Assembly: GCF_964340395.1 (NCBI RefSeq)
Contig: NC_135554.1
Coordinates: 10,131,475 to 10,195,474 of the forward strand
Source: Glandiceps talaboti
Taxonomy: Eukaryota > Hemichordata > Enteropneusta > Spengelidae
Reading direction: 5' to 3'
DNA: 64,000 nucleotides
In this document: positions 12,101 to 23,884 of the stretch, in pieces
How positions within the stretch are numbered: the first letter of the stretch is position 1
Layout of the letters: each line of letters opens with the position of its first letter
Translations under genes and position numbers: made by a program
Notes under the pieces: generated by a model
Seen by the model: only the letters and a program-made list of their open reading frames with translations
Database searches by the model: none
Told to the model about the DNA's origin: nothing

Positions 12101-14143
12101 AAATGAAACGTGAAGTTTTTATTCTTAAGATATAGCCGAATTATTGAAAATCATTAATATTGTAAAATACTCATTAAAAGTTAAAGCCATTTCAACAGTC
12201 TTTACAAAACAATTATGCTATCGTCGATATATGTACCAAAGTATATGAAATTTTAAGCTTGAATATGGCTTAATAAGTATAAGAGCATTAATTGTGCAAA
12301 TTATTCGTTGATACTAAATACTATGCTACCAGGTTTTATAGGACATGTGTGCTTATTGTGGTAGATGTATGTACCATCATTTCCTCTAAAATAGGTGGGT
12401 CATGACTTAAAATGAAACTTGGTGCACATATTGGTTATGGGGAAAATATGATTTGGTGTATACATACATTATTGACATATATAAATACATTATGTCACAG
12501 AAGGTTTGATGATGTAGTTGTGAATTTACTGAGTTATTTTACGTAAATGGTGATTTCTACGTTTTCTGTATATCTGCCAGAATAATTTATAACATCCATA
12601 TAAAGTGTAAAAGTATGCTGTTTCATTTGCTAATTGAAATATTAGAGGGCCACATGCTAGGATTATAAATAAACTAATTGAAACAGTATACTTTGAAACT
12701 TTACATGAATACTATAAACGAGTGTAGCACATGGAGAAAGGACTTCACTTCAATCTTACTCGTTGTAAACAGGGACAAGATATTTTGTTGACTATTGAAG
12801 AGAAAGGTTCATTAAAGAATGAAGATTATTAATTGTGTTAATACAAGTTTTTTCTTCCCAAATTTTGTTGAAATATTCCTCAAGTTATGTTTTGTTTTGA
12901 GGCTATTGACGTCACGAGTTTATTTTGAAAGTCTAAATGTAATTACTATATGTTAGCCCAAAATTAATTTACAAGTTTTAGCTACTGGATACTCTATCGT
13001 TAGCATTACTTGCAATGTATTGAGGGTATCCGGTACTGTGCTAACCTTCGATTTGAAATGTGCCACACTTCCTTGTAGTCTTTGTCATTATTACTTTAAT
13101 AGCTTTAATAGTATGGTTTGCTTTGATAATTAAGATCACGTTATAAATGAAGAAGTGCTTAAATTATCATTCAAAACATTATGTGTATATATTATACATG
13201 TTTTGTTTAGCACCAATTATTTACAGCAACGAATTGAAAATGTGTGATATTAGGGGTATTGTATCCTTATTTGCAGGTTCAATGTACAGAGAGGGGTTGT
13301 TGTCATTCCAAAGAGTGTTACTCCATCAAGAATTGCTGAGAATAAAGAGGTAGATTATGTTTTCTTATAAACTGTTACACTTACTTATACGCCAAAATCT
13401 CAGTAATGACTCAGAAATGTGGGTATATTTTACGTCGCACACTTACATAATCAAAATATTATCACTGATAGAACGCACACACACACACACACACACACAC
13501 GTTACATTTCTTCTCACTGTGAATACAAATCAACATCCATGTCAGTTATCAGAATTGTTTGACTTGAGTTTGTCATGAATATGCGGAATGTCAGTTTTAA
13601 TTTGCATGCAGTAAAGATACTAGACATTTCACATACGTAATTTTTTGGAGCTGGATTAGCTGTGTTATAACTACCACATTCAGCATTTTTCACTCCCTGA
13701 CTTCGCGCCTTTGACAACATAACTCAAGCATCTGTAAGATGCCAATGTTAAACTTTGTTTCATTTAATGTGTAGACGATTGTATTCACCAGATATATACA
13801 GAATTTCTTTCGTAAGGGCAAAGCCCTTAGATAGTCGTTCCTACTTACACTGTAAGAATGCAAATGTGTTATAATTTCAAATCCTCATTTGGAGTATAAG
13901 CTACATCAAAATCTTTATAGGACACATGTACTATGTTACCATCAATGTGAGCACAAAAATAAATGAAATTTGAATTCGAAGGATGGGATTGATATCAAGA
14001 TGTTGCCTAATTACCACAAAGTCGTTATTTTTGCAAATACCTTGTTTATAGTCATATCATAATTACCAAAAACATTACCCCATATTCCCTAAAAATATGT
14101 CTCAAATTTCGTTTGAATTGAGCCAATTTTGTGAAAACAGACA

Positions 14144-14189
<46 letters not shown>

Positions 14190-14656
14190 TATACATAGAC
14201 CGACAAATGCAGACAGAGATCACTATAAAATAACTCTCCATTAACAGAAGGCAATTTTGCTTATAGAAGAATTCTTGTTTAAGCTGCTTTTGATTTATAA
14301 TTTATAATTTAAAATTAACAATTCATAGTTTATAATTTATACCTGTATTGAAGAAGTGATACATGTAGCATTTAAACATAATAAGTTCATTATATCAGTA
14401 TATTGGCGTTACAAATATAGTGATTTGATTGCTAACATCGTGACATACACAAGGTCCAAGTGGCCCTGGATAGGAATAGTATACTGACATTTGAAGGTCG
14501 GTCGATGTCGTGAACAATTGTAACTGCAGCGGTGTCCGTACTGTCGATCGCCTCCAGAGCATAATGAAACGTCCATTGCAAATATCAATTCACTGGTATA
14601 GTATCATAGTAGTAACCTCCTAGAGATGGCATAAACCTTCCTTTTGACCACGTGAC

Positions 14657-14722
<66 letters not shown>

Positions 14723-15709
14723 CGTCCGTCCGTCCGTCCGTCCGTCCGTCCGTCTGTGTGTGTGTATGTGTGTGTGTGTCTGTCTGTCCGTCCGTCTGTG
14801 TCATCTTTTTTTATATAACGGCTTGCTCAATTAAAATGAAATTTGCGACACATCTTCCATATGCTAATGGCAAGAACTGATTAAATTTTGGTAAACATCC
14901 AATGAACATCTGTGGAATGCAAGTTTCAAATTCCATATAATTTGGCATACATATCAACCATGACAAAGCGCCCATTCTCTAAAGCCTGTTGATATAGCTT
15001 TTAATTTATGACTAATTTGCATAATTAATAATTTTCGGTAATTAGGCTATTTCTTAAGAATGCAAACTTCAAATGTCAGATAACTTGGTATATGTGTCAA
15101 TTGTCGATGGTAAAGAAGTGCATGCGCCATTTAAAGCTTGCTGTTGTAACTTATAATCTATATGGTTAATTTGCATAATCAATGTTTTTTTAAAAATAAT
15201 TAGGCAATATGTTAACTGTGCAACCTTCAAATTTCATTTAGTTTCATATAATTAATTTTCCAATTAAGTGGTACATGTTACAATGTTACATGGTACATGT
15301 ATAATAGCTACAATTTAGAATGGTTCATTCCAAAAATGCGTGTAGGCCCAAAACTCTATGGTTTTGCCCTTACGGGAGGCATTCAGTTTAAGTCTTTTTG
15401 TATATTGATTTATTTCATGATTTTGCAGATATTTGACTTTGAGTTGACAGAAGATGATATGAAGTCTATTGAAGGACTACACAGAGATGGAATGGGGCAT
15501 ATCATGTTCCCGTGGGCATGCAACGGTCAGTAATATTCCTAGGTCATTTAATATATTTAATGATTTTATGAATGTATGCATATCACAGAAATCTCAAATG
15601 AATAAATTATAAATTATTACACACTCAAGTACTTGTCCAACATACATTCCATTTAGGTGAAGTTAGAAAGTTTTCAAAGATTCCTCAGCCCTCACTGGAT
15701 GTGGTTTAG
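9183..15709 (+). CDS. AKR1A1-like aldo-keto reductase copy A (5'-truncated, probable pseudogene)
   Basis: Exons read from splice sites and homology: exon 2 9183-9334, exon 3 10464-10665, exon 4 11206-11390, exon 5 13277-13349, exon 6 15429-15525, possible exon 7 15657-15709 (starts NGE, ends at TAG). Phases join cleanly. Catalytic Lys (CSKLWHTMH) and His (LMHCP; the usual Trp after His is Cys), SNxN nicotinamide contacts (SNANSKQ), AYTPLG and the NADPH motif IPKSVTPSR are present. No exon 1, with catalytic Asp and Tyr, is visible between 4313 and 9182. Exon 6 ends at a GTCAGT donor; read through, it stops two codons later. Introns 4 and 5 hold three P1 elements. Exon sequence is still open, so it is either a recently truncated gene or one with an unrecognised first exon. 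Transcribed away from the BTB gene and convergent with copy B. Confidence 0.7.
11654..12450 (-). mobile_element. P1 element copy a (pearl/CvA-like, non-autonomous)
   Basis: Starts with GAATGCCTCCCGTAAAGGCA (the reverse complement of the P1 terminus at 15360-15386) and continues as degenerate units containing TTGCCTAATTATCG and ATTAATTATGCAA, the minus-strand form of the array in copy d. The right edge is unclear. Lies in intron 4 of AKR copy A. Confidence 0.55.
13808..14213 (-). mobile_element. P1 element copy b
   Basis: Begins TTTCGTAAGGGCAAAGCCC, has one or two degenerate core units (TTGCCTAATTACC...) and ends in a CAGACAGACA-(CA)n microsatellite at 14137-14189. This is the expected order for a P1 copy on the minus strand. 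Lies in intron 5 of AKR copy A. Confidence 0.55.
14654..15386 (+). mobile_element. P1 element copy c
   Basis: A (TCTG)n-(TCCG)n-(TG)n microsatellite at 14654-14790 is followed by TGTGTCATC, the conserved GGCTTGCTCAATTAAAATGA block, about three degenerate core units, and the terminus CCCTTACGGGAGGCATTCAG at 15358-15380. Same order as copy d. Ends only 43 bp before exon 6 of AKR copy A. Confidence 0.65.
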
Positions 15710-18234
15710 CAGCAAGACCAATCTCCTGTATGGTGTTCCCCATCTTTTAGATCAATCACTCATCATGTTTGGCAAACTAGCGAAGCCAGGGAGAACACTT
15801 ATCACTTGTCTATATACACGTTTTTTTATGATTAGGCAGTGAGAGTCGGCCCATATTTTTTAATACAAAGTTGATTTGAGATTTAATATCTGATGTTTCA
15901 TAAATATAATTCATAACTACTTGAATCATTTAACGAGTAAATCTAAATAAATGTTTTATAGCTAAATATCATAAAACCATGATTGATATTACCCTTCTCA
16001 ATTTGGATCCATATCACTATCCAAGTTACATGCATTCTTTTGAATACCTTATCACAGTCCTCACCGGCTTCGTGTGCAACAAACGGGGAGCAGTATATCA
16101 GGAGATTAGATAAGTTGTTAGATTTAATTAAGCAAGATAGCAATTACTTGTAACTGTTTTCTACAACCATTTCTTCGGAGATAGTATACTAGTCCAACAA
16201 ATATATACATTTCAAGGGAATACAAAATACATGTACTTAGGCAACAAAGTTAACAAAAATGGTTCTCCTCACTTGCCTACAGAAAGACTATACATTTTGA
16301 TATTTCAAGCCAAAACATAAATATTGGATTTTTTGACATACTGAACGAAAAAAAGCCAAGGACAGCATCTGGCAAAAAATTAACCTCTTAGCTGTGATAT
16401 TATTAGAGAATGTCTGTTTGGCGTATAATAAATCTATTACGTATGTATGTCAATTGTATTTATCTTTACGATTTCATTTCAGAAGAATGACAAGTTGCCT
16501 CTATTGGTATTATCTCGTCCTGACAATCCATTTGTCCAATCCAGAAGTCTGGGCATATGAGTTATCCATTAATTATAGATTAGAACAAGTATAGGCTCCT
16601 TTTGATTCGATTGACCTGTTCCTTGATTGTGTGAACATTGTGTTAGTCACCGGCAGAGCACACGTCAACATGAACCATGTATAAGCGCACAGATTTAAGT
16701 TCATTTAGTATGTCGATCTGACTACGATAAATCATCGTGGACCATAATATATAGAATTAGGTGTACATTGATGCGATCCTTGTATACGTAATAATATATA
16801 TAGAGACCATTTTATTACTGTATATTCATAATGACAGCTATGTGAATGTCATAGACTTTGTATAGTGTATTGCAAGCCTGGTGAAGATATCATAACATTG
16901 TGTTTGGATTCTGTTACCCAGTACAATCCAGTTTTAACCCATTTTGGAGAGTTGAAGTGCATGCATGAACATAACATTTGAGTACCTGAGAACCTGAGAT
17001 TGGCGGTGTTCCAAATTGAACGACAGTGTAACCACACAAAAAAGAGCGCCGTCAGCGTTGGGATTGAGAAGATACTTTCAGTTGACAGTGCGTTGTAGAT
17101 TTCAATCGTTTGTGTATCTACATCCTACTGTTTGTGCATCGCCGTATATTTTCAGAATTGTAACTGAACAATTGAACCCTTTCATATACTTTGTAGGAAT
17201 TAAGCATTAGGGGATAGTGGCATATGAACATTTGTTGATGTATATTAATCATTTGTTTATTTTCATTAAACATTTCATTGTTATCTCAAATGTATATGTG
17301 TTGCCCCCTCGTCTACTCTCTCCTTAATGTAAATTAGTGGGTAGAAAGTCAGCAATTGATCTTCAGAACCGTGCCCGTGTGTATATTTAGAAATTCATTC
17401 ATTGATCCTGTTTTCTCGCATGTATACTTCGAATGGGCCAATAGGGTTATGTAAACATTTTTCTTTCATTAAAATTATGTCGAATCATCACACTCTATGC
17501 AACGTTTTGAAAACTTGTTCATAATTCTTCACTCAGTCTTTTAAATAATTTCTTGCATTGTTGCTGATTCAAAAGTAAACTTCTTTATGTTAGCAATATT
17601 ATTGTTGTTTTTTACCATACGGTATCCACTGTAGGGTTCAAGCCCCCACCCCCCCCCCCCCCGGCCCGTTATCATTTCAACATTATAAGTCTATATAATT
17701 GGTAATATGTACGTACATATGGATCTAAAATAGAATGCTGAATTGTTAGTGAGTTAGGGTGGTCGTTTATGTAACAGGCAGATTGTTTACAATTACCAAC
17801 CCAAGGATCACTAAAATCTGAGACAATTCCTGTCCGTAGTTTGTTTGTCTTTGGTACGCCGAATGAATTACTTCTTTTTAAAACATTATTTTTGCTGATA
17901 AAATAGTACCCCGACAACTTCAAATACTGTCAATATACCCTAATGCTTTTACACGTGCTTTGTCATTTGGAAACGTCATGCAAGGGGTTGTGGATATAGG
18001 CGAGCAGGAAAGGACATCATAATTATGCAAAGGTTCATCAAGCAGGTTGGAATATGCGCAGTTATGGTCTTATCATCCTCAAAGTGTAATAGGAGATGAT
18101 GCTCAATACTTTTGCCTAACATATCTTACGAAGGTCCTCTACCCTATTGATACAAAGTAAATAATATTGTAGTAAACAACTATTGTTCTGATCACCTTCT
18201 TACCCACAGAAAGAATTACAAAATGTTTACAAAC
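15710..18234. other. Intergenic, no gene seen
   Basis: AT-rich DNA between the convergent copies A and B. An acceptor-like CAG near 16482 precedes a short frame (KNDKLPLLVLSRPDNPF...) that stops soon; its phase does not join copy A exon 6. Poly-C run at 17646-17662. Nothing else recognised. Confidence 0.35.
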
Positions 18235-18327
18235 CTCTACTTTGAGGTGACCCACTCATGACGTTTCGCCTTTGTCTAAATCCTCAATAGTTTTCATATC
18301 TTTGTCAGTAAGATTAAAGTCGAATAG
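18235..18327 (-). pseudogene. Relic AKR exon 6 with an in-frame stop
   Basis: Bounded by a CAG acceptor (18328-18330) and a GAG|GTTTGT donor, exactly 93 bp like exon 6 of copies B, C and D. Reads LFDFNLTDKDMKTIEDLDKG, then ETS, then TGA where functional copies have an amino acid, then VGHLKVE. No exon 7, 5 or 4 of the same copy was found next to it. This is a leftover of a fifth AKR gene on the minus strand. Confidence 0.7.
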
Positions 18328-18405
18328 CTGTAAAATGTATATATGCAAATAATGTCAGTAATAAACAGTGATGGACATCAATATTCTGCAACCGTTACCG
18401 ACATG

Positions 18406-18408
<3 letters not shown>

Positions 18409-18446
<38 letters not shown>

Positions 18447-18464
18447 ACACACACACACACACAC
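18409..18464. repeat. (AC)n microsatellite
   Basis: About 28 dinucleotides with one interruption (TC at 18440). Lies between the relic exon 6 and the relic leader exon at 18628. Confidence 0.9.
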
Positions 18465-18627
18465 ATGCAGATGAGGCACACATGAGACACAATAGACGTA
18501 CAAGTACGTCCACTTAGTTAGTTCGCTGTCAACATGACGATCAACAAACTTTGCGGTGATTATGGTATATTTAGCTAAGACTACCTTGTCATTAAGAATA
18601 AAAATATTTGACAGAAATATACCTTAC

Positions 18628-18692
18628 CTTAACTTTTAGCAAGAATGGTTTTGTCCATAGGCACAGCAAATCGGTAATGGTGATGACCTTTG
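18628..18692 (-). other. Relic 5' non-coding AKR exon (candidate)
   Basis: On the minus strand this segment carries GATTTGCTGTGCCT, then GACAAAA, then an AAG|GTAAGG donor. The same order occurs upstream of copy C (43394-43465, donor GAG|GTAAAG). It is probably the non-coding leader exon of the same lost gene as the relic exon 6 at 18235. Inference from one short match. Confidence 0.35.
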
Positions 18693-18829
18693 CGTCGTGT
18701 TTACCATTTGCAGATTTGTTGGTAGGTGACCTTGCGCTATATCCTTTATTTGCCACCTTTACCTCAGACAACTATAGAAATGACAACAACTGTGATAGTC
18801 ACAGTCATTTGTGAGCTAAGGGGAGAAAC

Positions 18830-19260
18830 ACTGATTTGATTTCGGGAGGAGGTGGAGGATTTGGGGGAAAATTTTTGCGCAGGTGTTGAAGAAAAAAAAA
18901 ATCATTTGATCCCGTAATGGCTTGGGAATAAAATTGTTCCAACAGAAAGAAGTAAAAAAAAAATTGTTGCGATGTGCTGAAATCACGATTTTCTCAATTT
19001 CTCTGGAGGCGCGCCACCTAATTATAAGGCCGTGTTAATATTTTCAATATTTGCGAGCAATCTCTGTGTTTTTTTCAAGTGTTTATGATATAAGGCTGCT
19101 TTCACAAAAACTTGGGGGGGGGGGGTATTTGAGGGAGGTGGTACTCGAAAATATATGCATAGTGTTGAATTGGGGGGGGGGGGTCTGGAAAATAATATGG
19201 GTCATGGGGGGGGGGGGGGGTTACCTGAAAAATAAATTGACTTCATGACTTCTAACACAT
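18830..19260. repeat. G-tract-rich low-complexity DNA
   Basis: Runs of 11-16 G at about 19111, 19171 and 19206 are separated by 40-60 bp with similar flanks (GAAAATA, TATTTGAGG). They look like degenerate units of a short tandem repeat with G-quadruplex potential on the plus strand. Confidence 0.6.
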
Positions 19261-20191
19261 GGGAAATTTAACCTTTTAATAGTTGGTCAGCCTTTTTCAA
19301 CAATAACAACAACAACAAAATCACCAAAGTTGTTAACAAATTAATACATGTACCAAACAATTGTCTGATTTTCAAATCCTCCAAATTGCACATACAAAAT
19401 AAATCGTCAATGTAAAAGTTGAATATCATTTGTTGTTTTTGGTCCAAAAAATACCAATATCTTAAAATGTGTAGAAAGCAGCTTCAAAGTTGAACATATC
19501 CAAGACCAAATTTACTATAAATTAGCCAATTCGTCTGCTATGTGCAAAACCCAGTTTCAACAAACATGTCAACAAACAATGATTGCATACACTATCACAA
19601 CATAAGGAATATATGTCATATTTATGAGCTCTCACCATCACACAGCTTTTACTGATGTGGTATACTGATATGCTATACGGTATTGCATGTTTCAAATTTC
19701 CCTTTCCACTTTACTGAAAATATTTTGTTTAATATGACCATCCTTCCTTTATTCCCAAGTGATATCTAACTATATTATGTAAACTAATTTTAGTACATAT
19801 CATAGAAGACAAATATGGATGCAACATGTTATGTATTAAAAAACCTCTCAGAAGTTTTTAAAAAAGAGGGTTTATAACGATGTTTCAAAATAATTTAACT
19901 TAGACTAGTAAATACTGTTTTAAATGGGATTTAAAGGTAGATCTTGTTCCTATCTCCACAACTACAGCCCACCGTGTGTCCTTTTTCGCAAAGCCCACAC
20001 ATATTTGTAAAGAAATCTCTCATGATTGTTATGTAGTGTACCATATAGCACACCCAAGTTAGTATATTTACCATTTCCTAAACAAACCAAACCAAACCTA
20101 GACCAAAAACAAATTAAACCAAACCAATACAGAACAAATAGAACAACATCTGAACAAAAACACAAAAAAATACACTCAAAAGTTTTATTTA

Positions 20192-20416
20192 GTGCCTTTT
20201 TTGCTACGTTTTATCTGAAACTAAAGTCGTCGCCTCAGTCCGATCCGGAGCAATACTGTAATCGCGTACTGATTGACCAGCGAGTGCCGGAGGCACTTCG
20301 GCACTCACAGTTCGTGCCTTATTAGCACTCTCAGTTCCAATCAGTACTCATTAGTATTCAGTGCTACGGAGCGAGGTGACGACTTTGTTTTAGATGAAAC
20401 GTAGCAAAAAAGGCAC
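20192..20416. mobile_element. Foldback MITE (~225 bp)
   Basis: GTGCCTTTTTTGCTACGTTT at 20192 is mirrored by AAACGTAGCAAAAAAGGCAC ending at 20416. The arms continue inward through AAAGTCGTC / GACGACTTT. The centre holds shorter palindromes (GAGTGCCGGAGGCACTTCGG...). No coding content. Confidence 0.7.
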
Positions 20417-20532
20417 GACCTACTGTCAAATGTACATTAAACACTTCAAATATTTGGTTAATCAGAAAGAATATCACTATCATCTTCTTTGAATGTTGTA
20501 TTACATTGACGAAGTAATGTATTTATTATAAC

Positions 20533-23500
20533 TCAGAACTCCTCATCGAATGGATATTCACTCCCTCCAACCTTTACCAATTCGCCATTGACCTTCGAAA
20601 GTAACATAAAATTGGAAAAAAGAATAATGTTAATAAGTTGAAATGATAAAAGTATAGTTATTATTAAGTGTGTCCTGTATTGATAACAGCAGGAAGCATG
20701 CCTTGCATTGAATGTGTTGACTTCTGATGTCTGTTTACATTGGAAACATTTACTACTAATTCTTGTTCAAAAATTAAAGAAAGGTAGTGTATAACTTGAT
20801 GGTGTTTGGTGATTATTCAGTTTCACTTAGAAATATCTTTAGGTTATCACACTTTTAAAAAATATATTAAATCATGCCTGCGACTGGCACAACTCTCATT
20901 ATACTTTCGTTTCAGTGAAGATGTTGGTTTTACAATTACATGCACAACTAATATGAAGTGCAATGGGTTCTTTTTTCAGTTTCACTACATAAGCGTGGGC
21001 TGTCAGGGTATAAGTATAATAACAACAACATTATTATAAACCATTAAGAAACATACCTCACTCTGGTTAAAAGATGGGGAGTTTGTTATTGTGTTGACAT
21101 TTAAATATTATTCCCCAATATTGGTCTAGGAAAATACGAGTGGCCTAAATAAGTGCTCTCGTCTAGCGATTCGTTGTGAGAACCCTTCGGTCACGAGTAT
21201 TTTCCGGCTGAATGAAGAAAAATTTGGGGAATAGTACGATTATACCATCGCCAGTAATATGTTTAAAAATTAGGGAAAGTAATGGCAATTTTGAGGGTTT
21301 TGACTGATATGTCTATTAGAGCAGAACCAATGACACACGTTGTCGTGATGTAGAACGACCAGAGTATATATATTTCATATTTTTTGTTAAACCTGGTTCG
21401 TGCATGGTATAATTAATGGTGTCACACATTTACGTCGTATTGAATTGTTACATACGAACCTCTGTCAAAAATCGATATATGCGTGCAGATTCCCCTTTCT
21501 GTACTCCCTCAATAGCCTTCATATCTTTCTCGCTCAGTTCGAAGTCAAATATCTGCAAAAGGTGTGAAAATACAGAGCATGAAGTTTTGATGATTCAGAG
21601 ATCAGATATCAAGTTGAGTGACATCAGCCCTGTTGTTAATATTTACATCATTAACCAAACACAGGACAGACATTTTGGAAGCAGAGACTGTGCGCTATCT
21701 TAATGACAAATCTCGGTGAACACCTTCATGCTCATAGTGAATGCCCTCTATAACGTTATGATGGTTTTACCTCCTAACGTTATGTGGCTTTACCTCCTAA
21801 CAGTTATCATGTTCAAACGACGACGATGTGCCTGTTCGCACACATTCACACTAAAAATGCCACTCTCTAAATTCAACAGTACCTAGTACCTGTATATTCT
21901 CAGCAATTCGTAATGGATTTTCACTCTTTGGTATTACAGTAACTCCTCTTTGCACGATGGATCTAGGAATACGAATCAGAAAACTTATTATGAGGCTTTG
22001 TTTTTCCAGATTACTGACATCCACGATAAAATGACGGCGAGAACATTCTAATCAGCATATGTGAAGTAGTTTGACGGGATGGTGAAATGTCTGTTCAGTG
22101 TAAAGATTTCAAATAAGTGCGTCAATTACCTTAATGAAACCTGTGCCGGGGTTTTGTTATACTTTTCTCCGATTGACTTCAAAATTGGATCATTTAATAT
22201 ATCTGCTCTTCTTGGTTTGTCTAATATACGATATGGCGCTCCAAGAGGACTGTAAGCACTCACAACAATTCCCTGCTCCTTGCAGAAATTGATCAGCTTT
22301 GATTGATTCAAGTATGGATGTATCTCAATCTGGAATGATGGATATACATTGTTTTCTTTTTTATTTATTTGAATCGTTTATTTATGATATTTAAGAAAAG
22401 AAACACTGGAATGTAAAATTGTGTCAGCCTTAAAGTAAAATGACAAGATTAGGTACCTGTAACGTGTCGCGCAAATATGCTGGTACTATCACCATTGTTA
22501 CGAGTACAGTCTAGTTCTGTAATTGAATTTGATCTAGTGAGTTCACATTGTATGTATGTATGTATGTATGTATGTATGTATGTATGTATGTATGTATGTA
22601 TGTATGTGTGTGTGTGTGTGTGTGTGTGTGCGTGCGTGCGTGCGTGTGTGTGTGTGTGTGTGTGTGCGTGCGCGTGTGTGCGTGCGTGCGTGCGTGCAAG
22701 TATGACCCAAATTCTTTTTTGTTCGTTCAATTTATTACATGTGTATTTTTAGCAGGAAAGAATTAACTTTATTTACATTTTGATTAACGCAAACTTGTAA
22801 ATTTTACTTTACAGCAAGAGAACAAAAAGTTAAATAAAATAAAATCACAAGGAAAGCTTTTTGAATGAATGTATTAATTTGCTAATTGCGTAGTTATTAT
22901 TAAGAGCAATTCTTCATTGAAGCTGTCTAGTCTGTCTTGAGAAAAAGAATATGTGAGAGGCCGGTCAGCGGATACCTGATTACACTACGCTGCGATCATG
23001 TTTAGCTTAAACATTTCGTGTACTAGCATCCTTTGTGATATCCTTGCATGACTATGTTTCAATCCCGGGTCGTCACACGAGTGTTATCTTAATAAGGATT
23101 ACATGAGACCATTCTTTTGTTCTAGCCCAACATTTTCAAAAGCCAAAAGCCGACATCAGTCCGTTGACAAACGGAAGCTGTTACAAAGAAAGAGGCTTGG
23201 ATTACATTTCATGGTTTTATAAGAACAGTTTTATGGCCTCTTTATGTGTGCATGAAATGCGAACTTTTAATTTGTTTGTGAACACGAACTGTTATGTAAA
23301 GAGTCGATACAGCTGTAACAGGTTCCATTCGTCCACGGTTTGATGTCGGCAGTTGTAGCTCTGGCAAAAACTGTACTTCACACCTACATAGTAATCTTAT
23401 TCCGAAATGAGTATTTTAGCATCGCATATGAGGAGATTGATTTTTAGTTATAAAGCTATAATATATAAACGCTGCCTACCTGCAACACAGCTGGTTTTAT

Positions 23501-23819
23501 TCTACAGTTCTCCAGTACTTTAATTATTTGTTTACTGTTAAAATTAGATAATCCAATATGCTTACAAAGCCCCTCATCGACCAGTTTTTCCATGGCAGAC
23601 CAAGTCTCCAAGAATGATATGTCAATGCACGCCAGGGTGCCATCAGGAGTTTTCGGGAAAAGAACTTGCATATCAGACGTGGGACAATAACCTGGTACGA
23701 CCTTCCTGATCAATCAATCAAATGATAATGTTTTAAAGCTATTCGACATTTTTATTACCTCCCGTAAGGGTACGGGAGGTATTAAAATACAAATGTCTGT
23801 CTGTCTGTCTGTCTGTCTA

Positions 23820-23884
<65 letters not shown>

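Noticed and set aside
16482-16560. Possible terminal exon of AKR copy A (KNDKLPLLVLSRPDNPF)
   Set aside because: An acceptor-like CAG is present and NPF resembles the AKR C-terminus, but the phase does not join exon 6; the candidate at 15657-15709 joins in phase.
22449-22766. Several 60-90 codon frames of Thr-His or Tyr-Val-Cys repeats
   Set aside because: Translations of the TATG/TG microsatellite.
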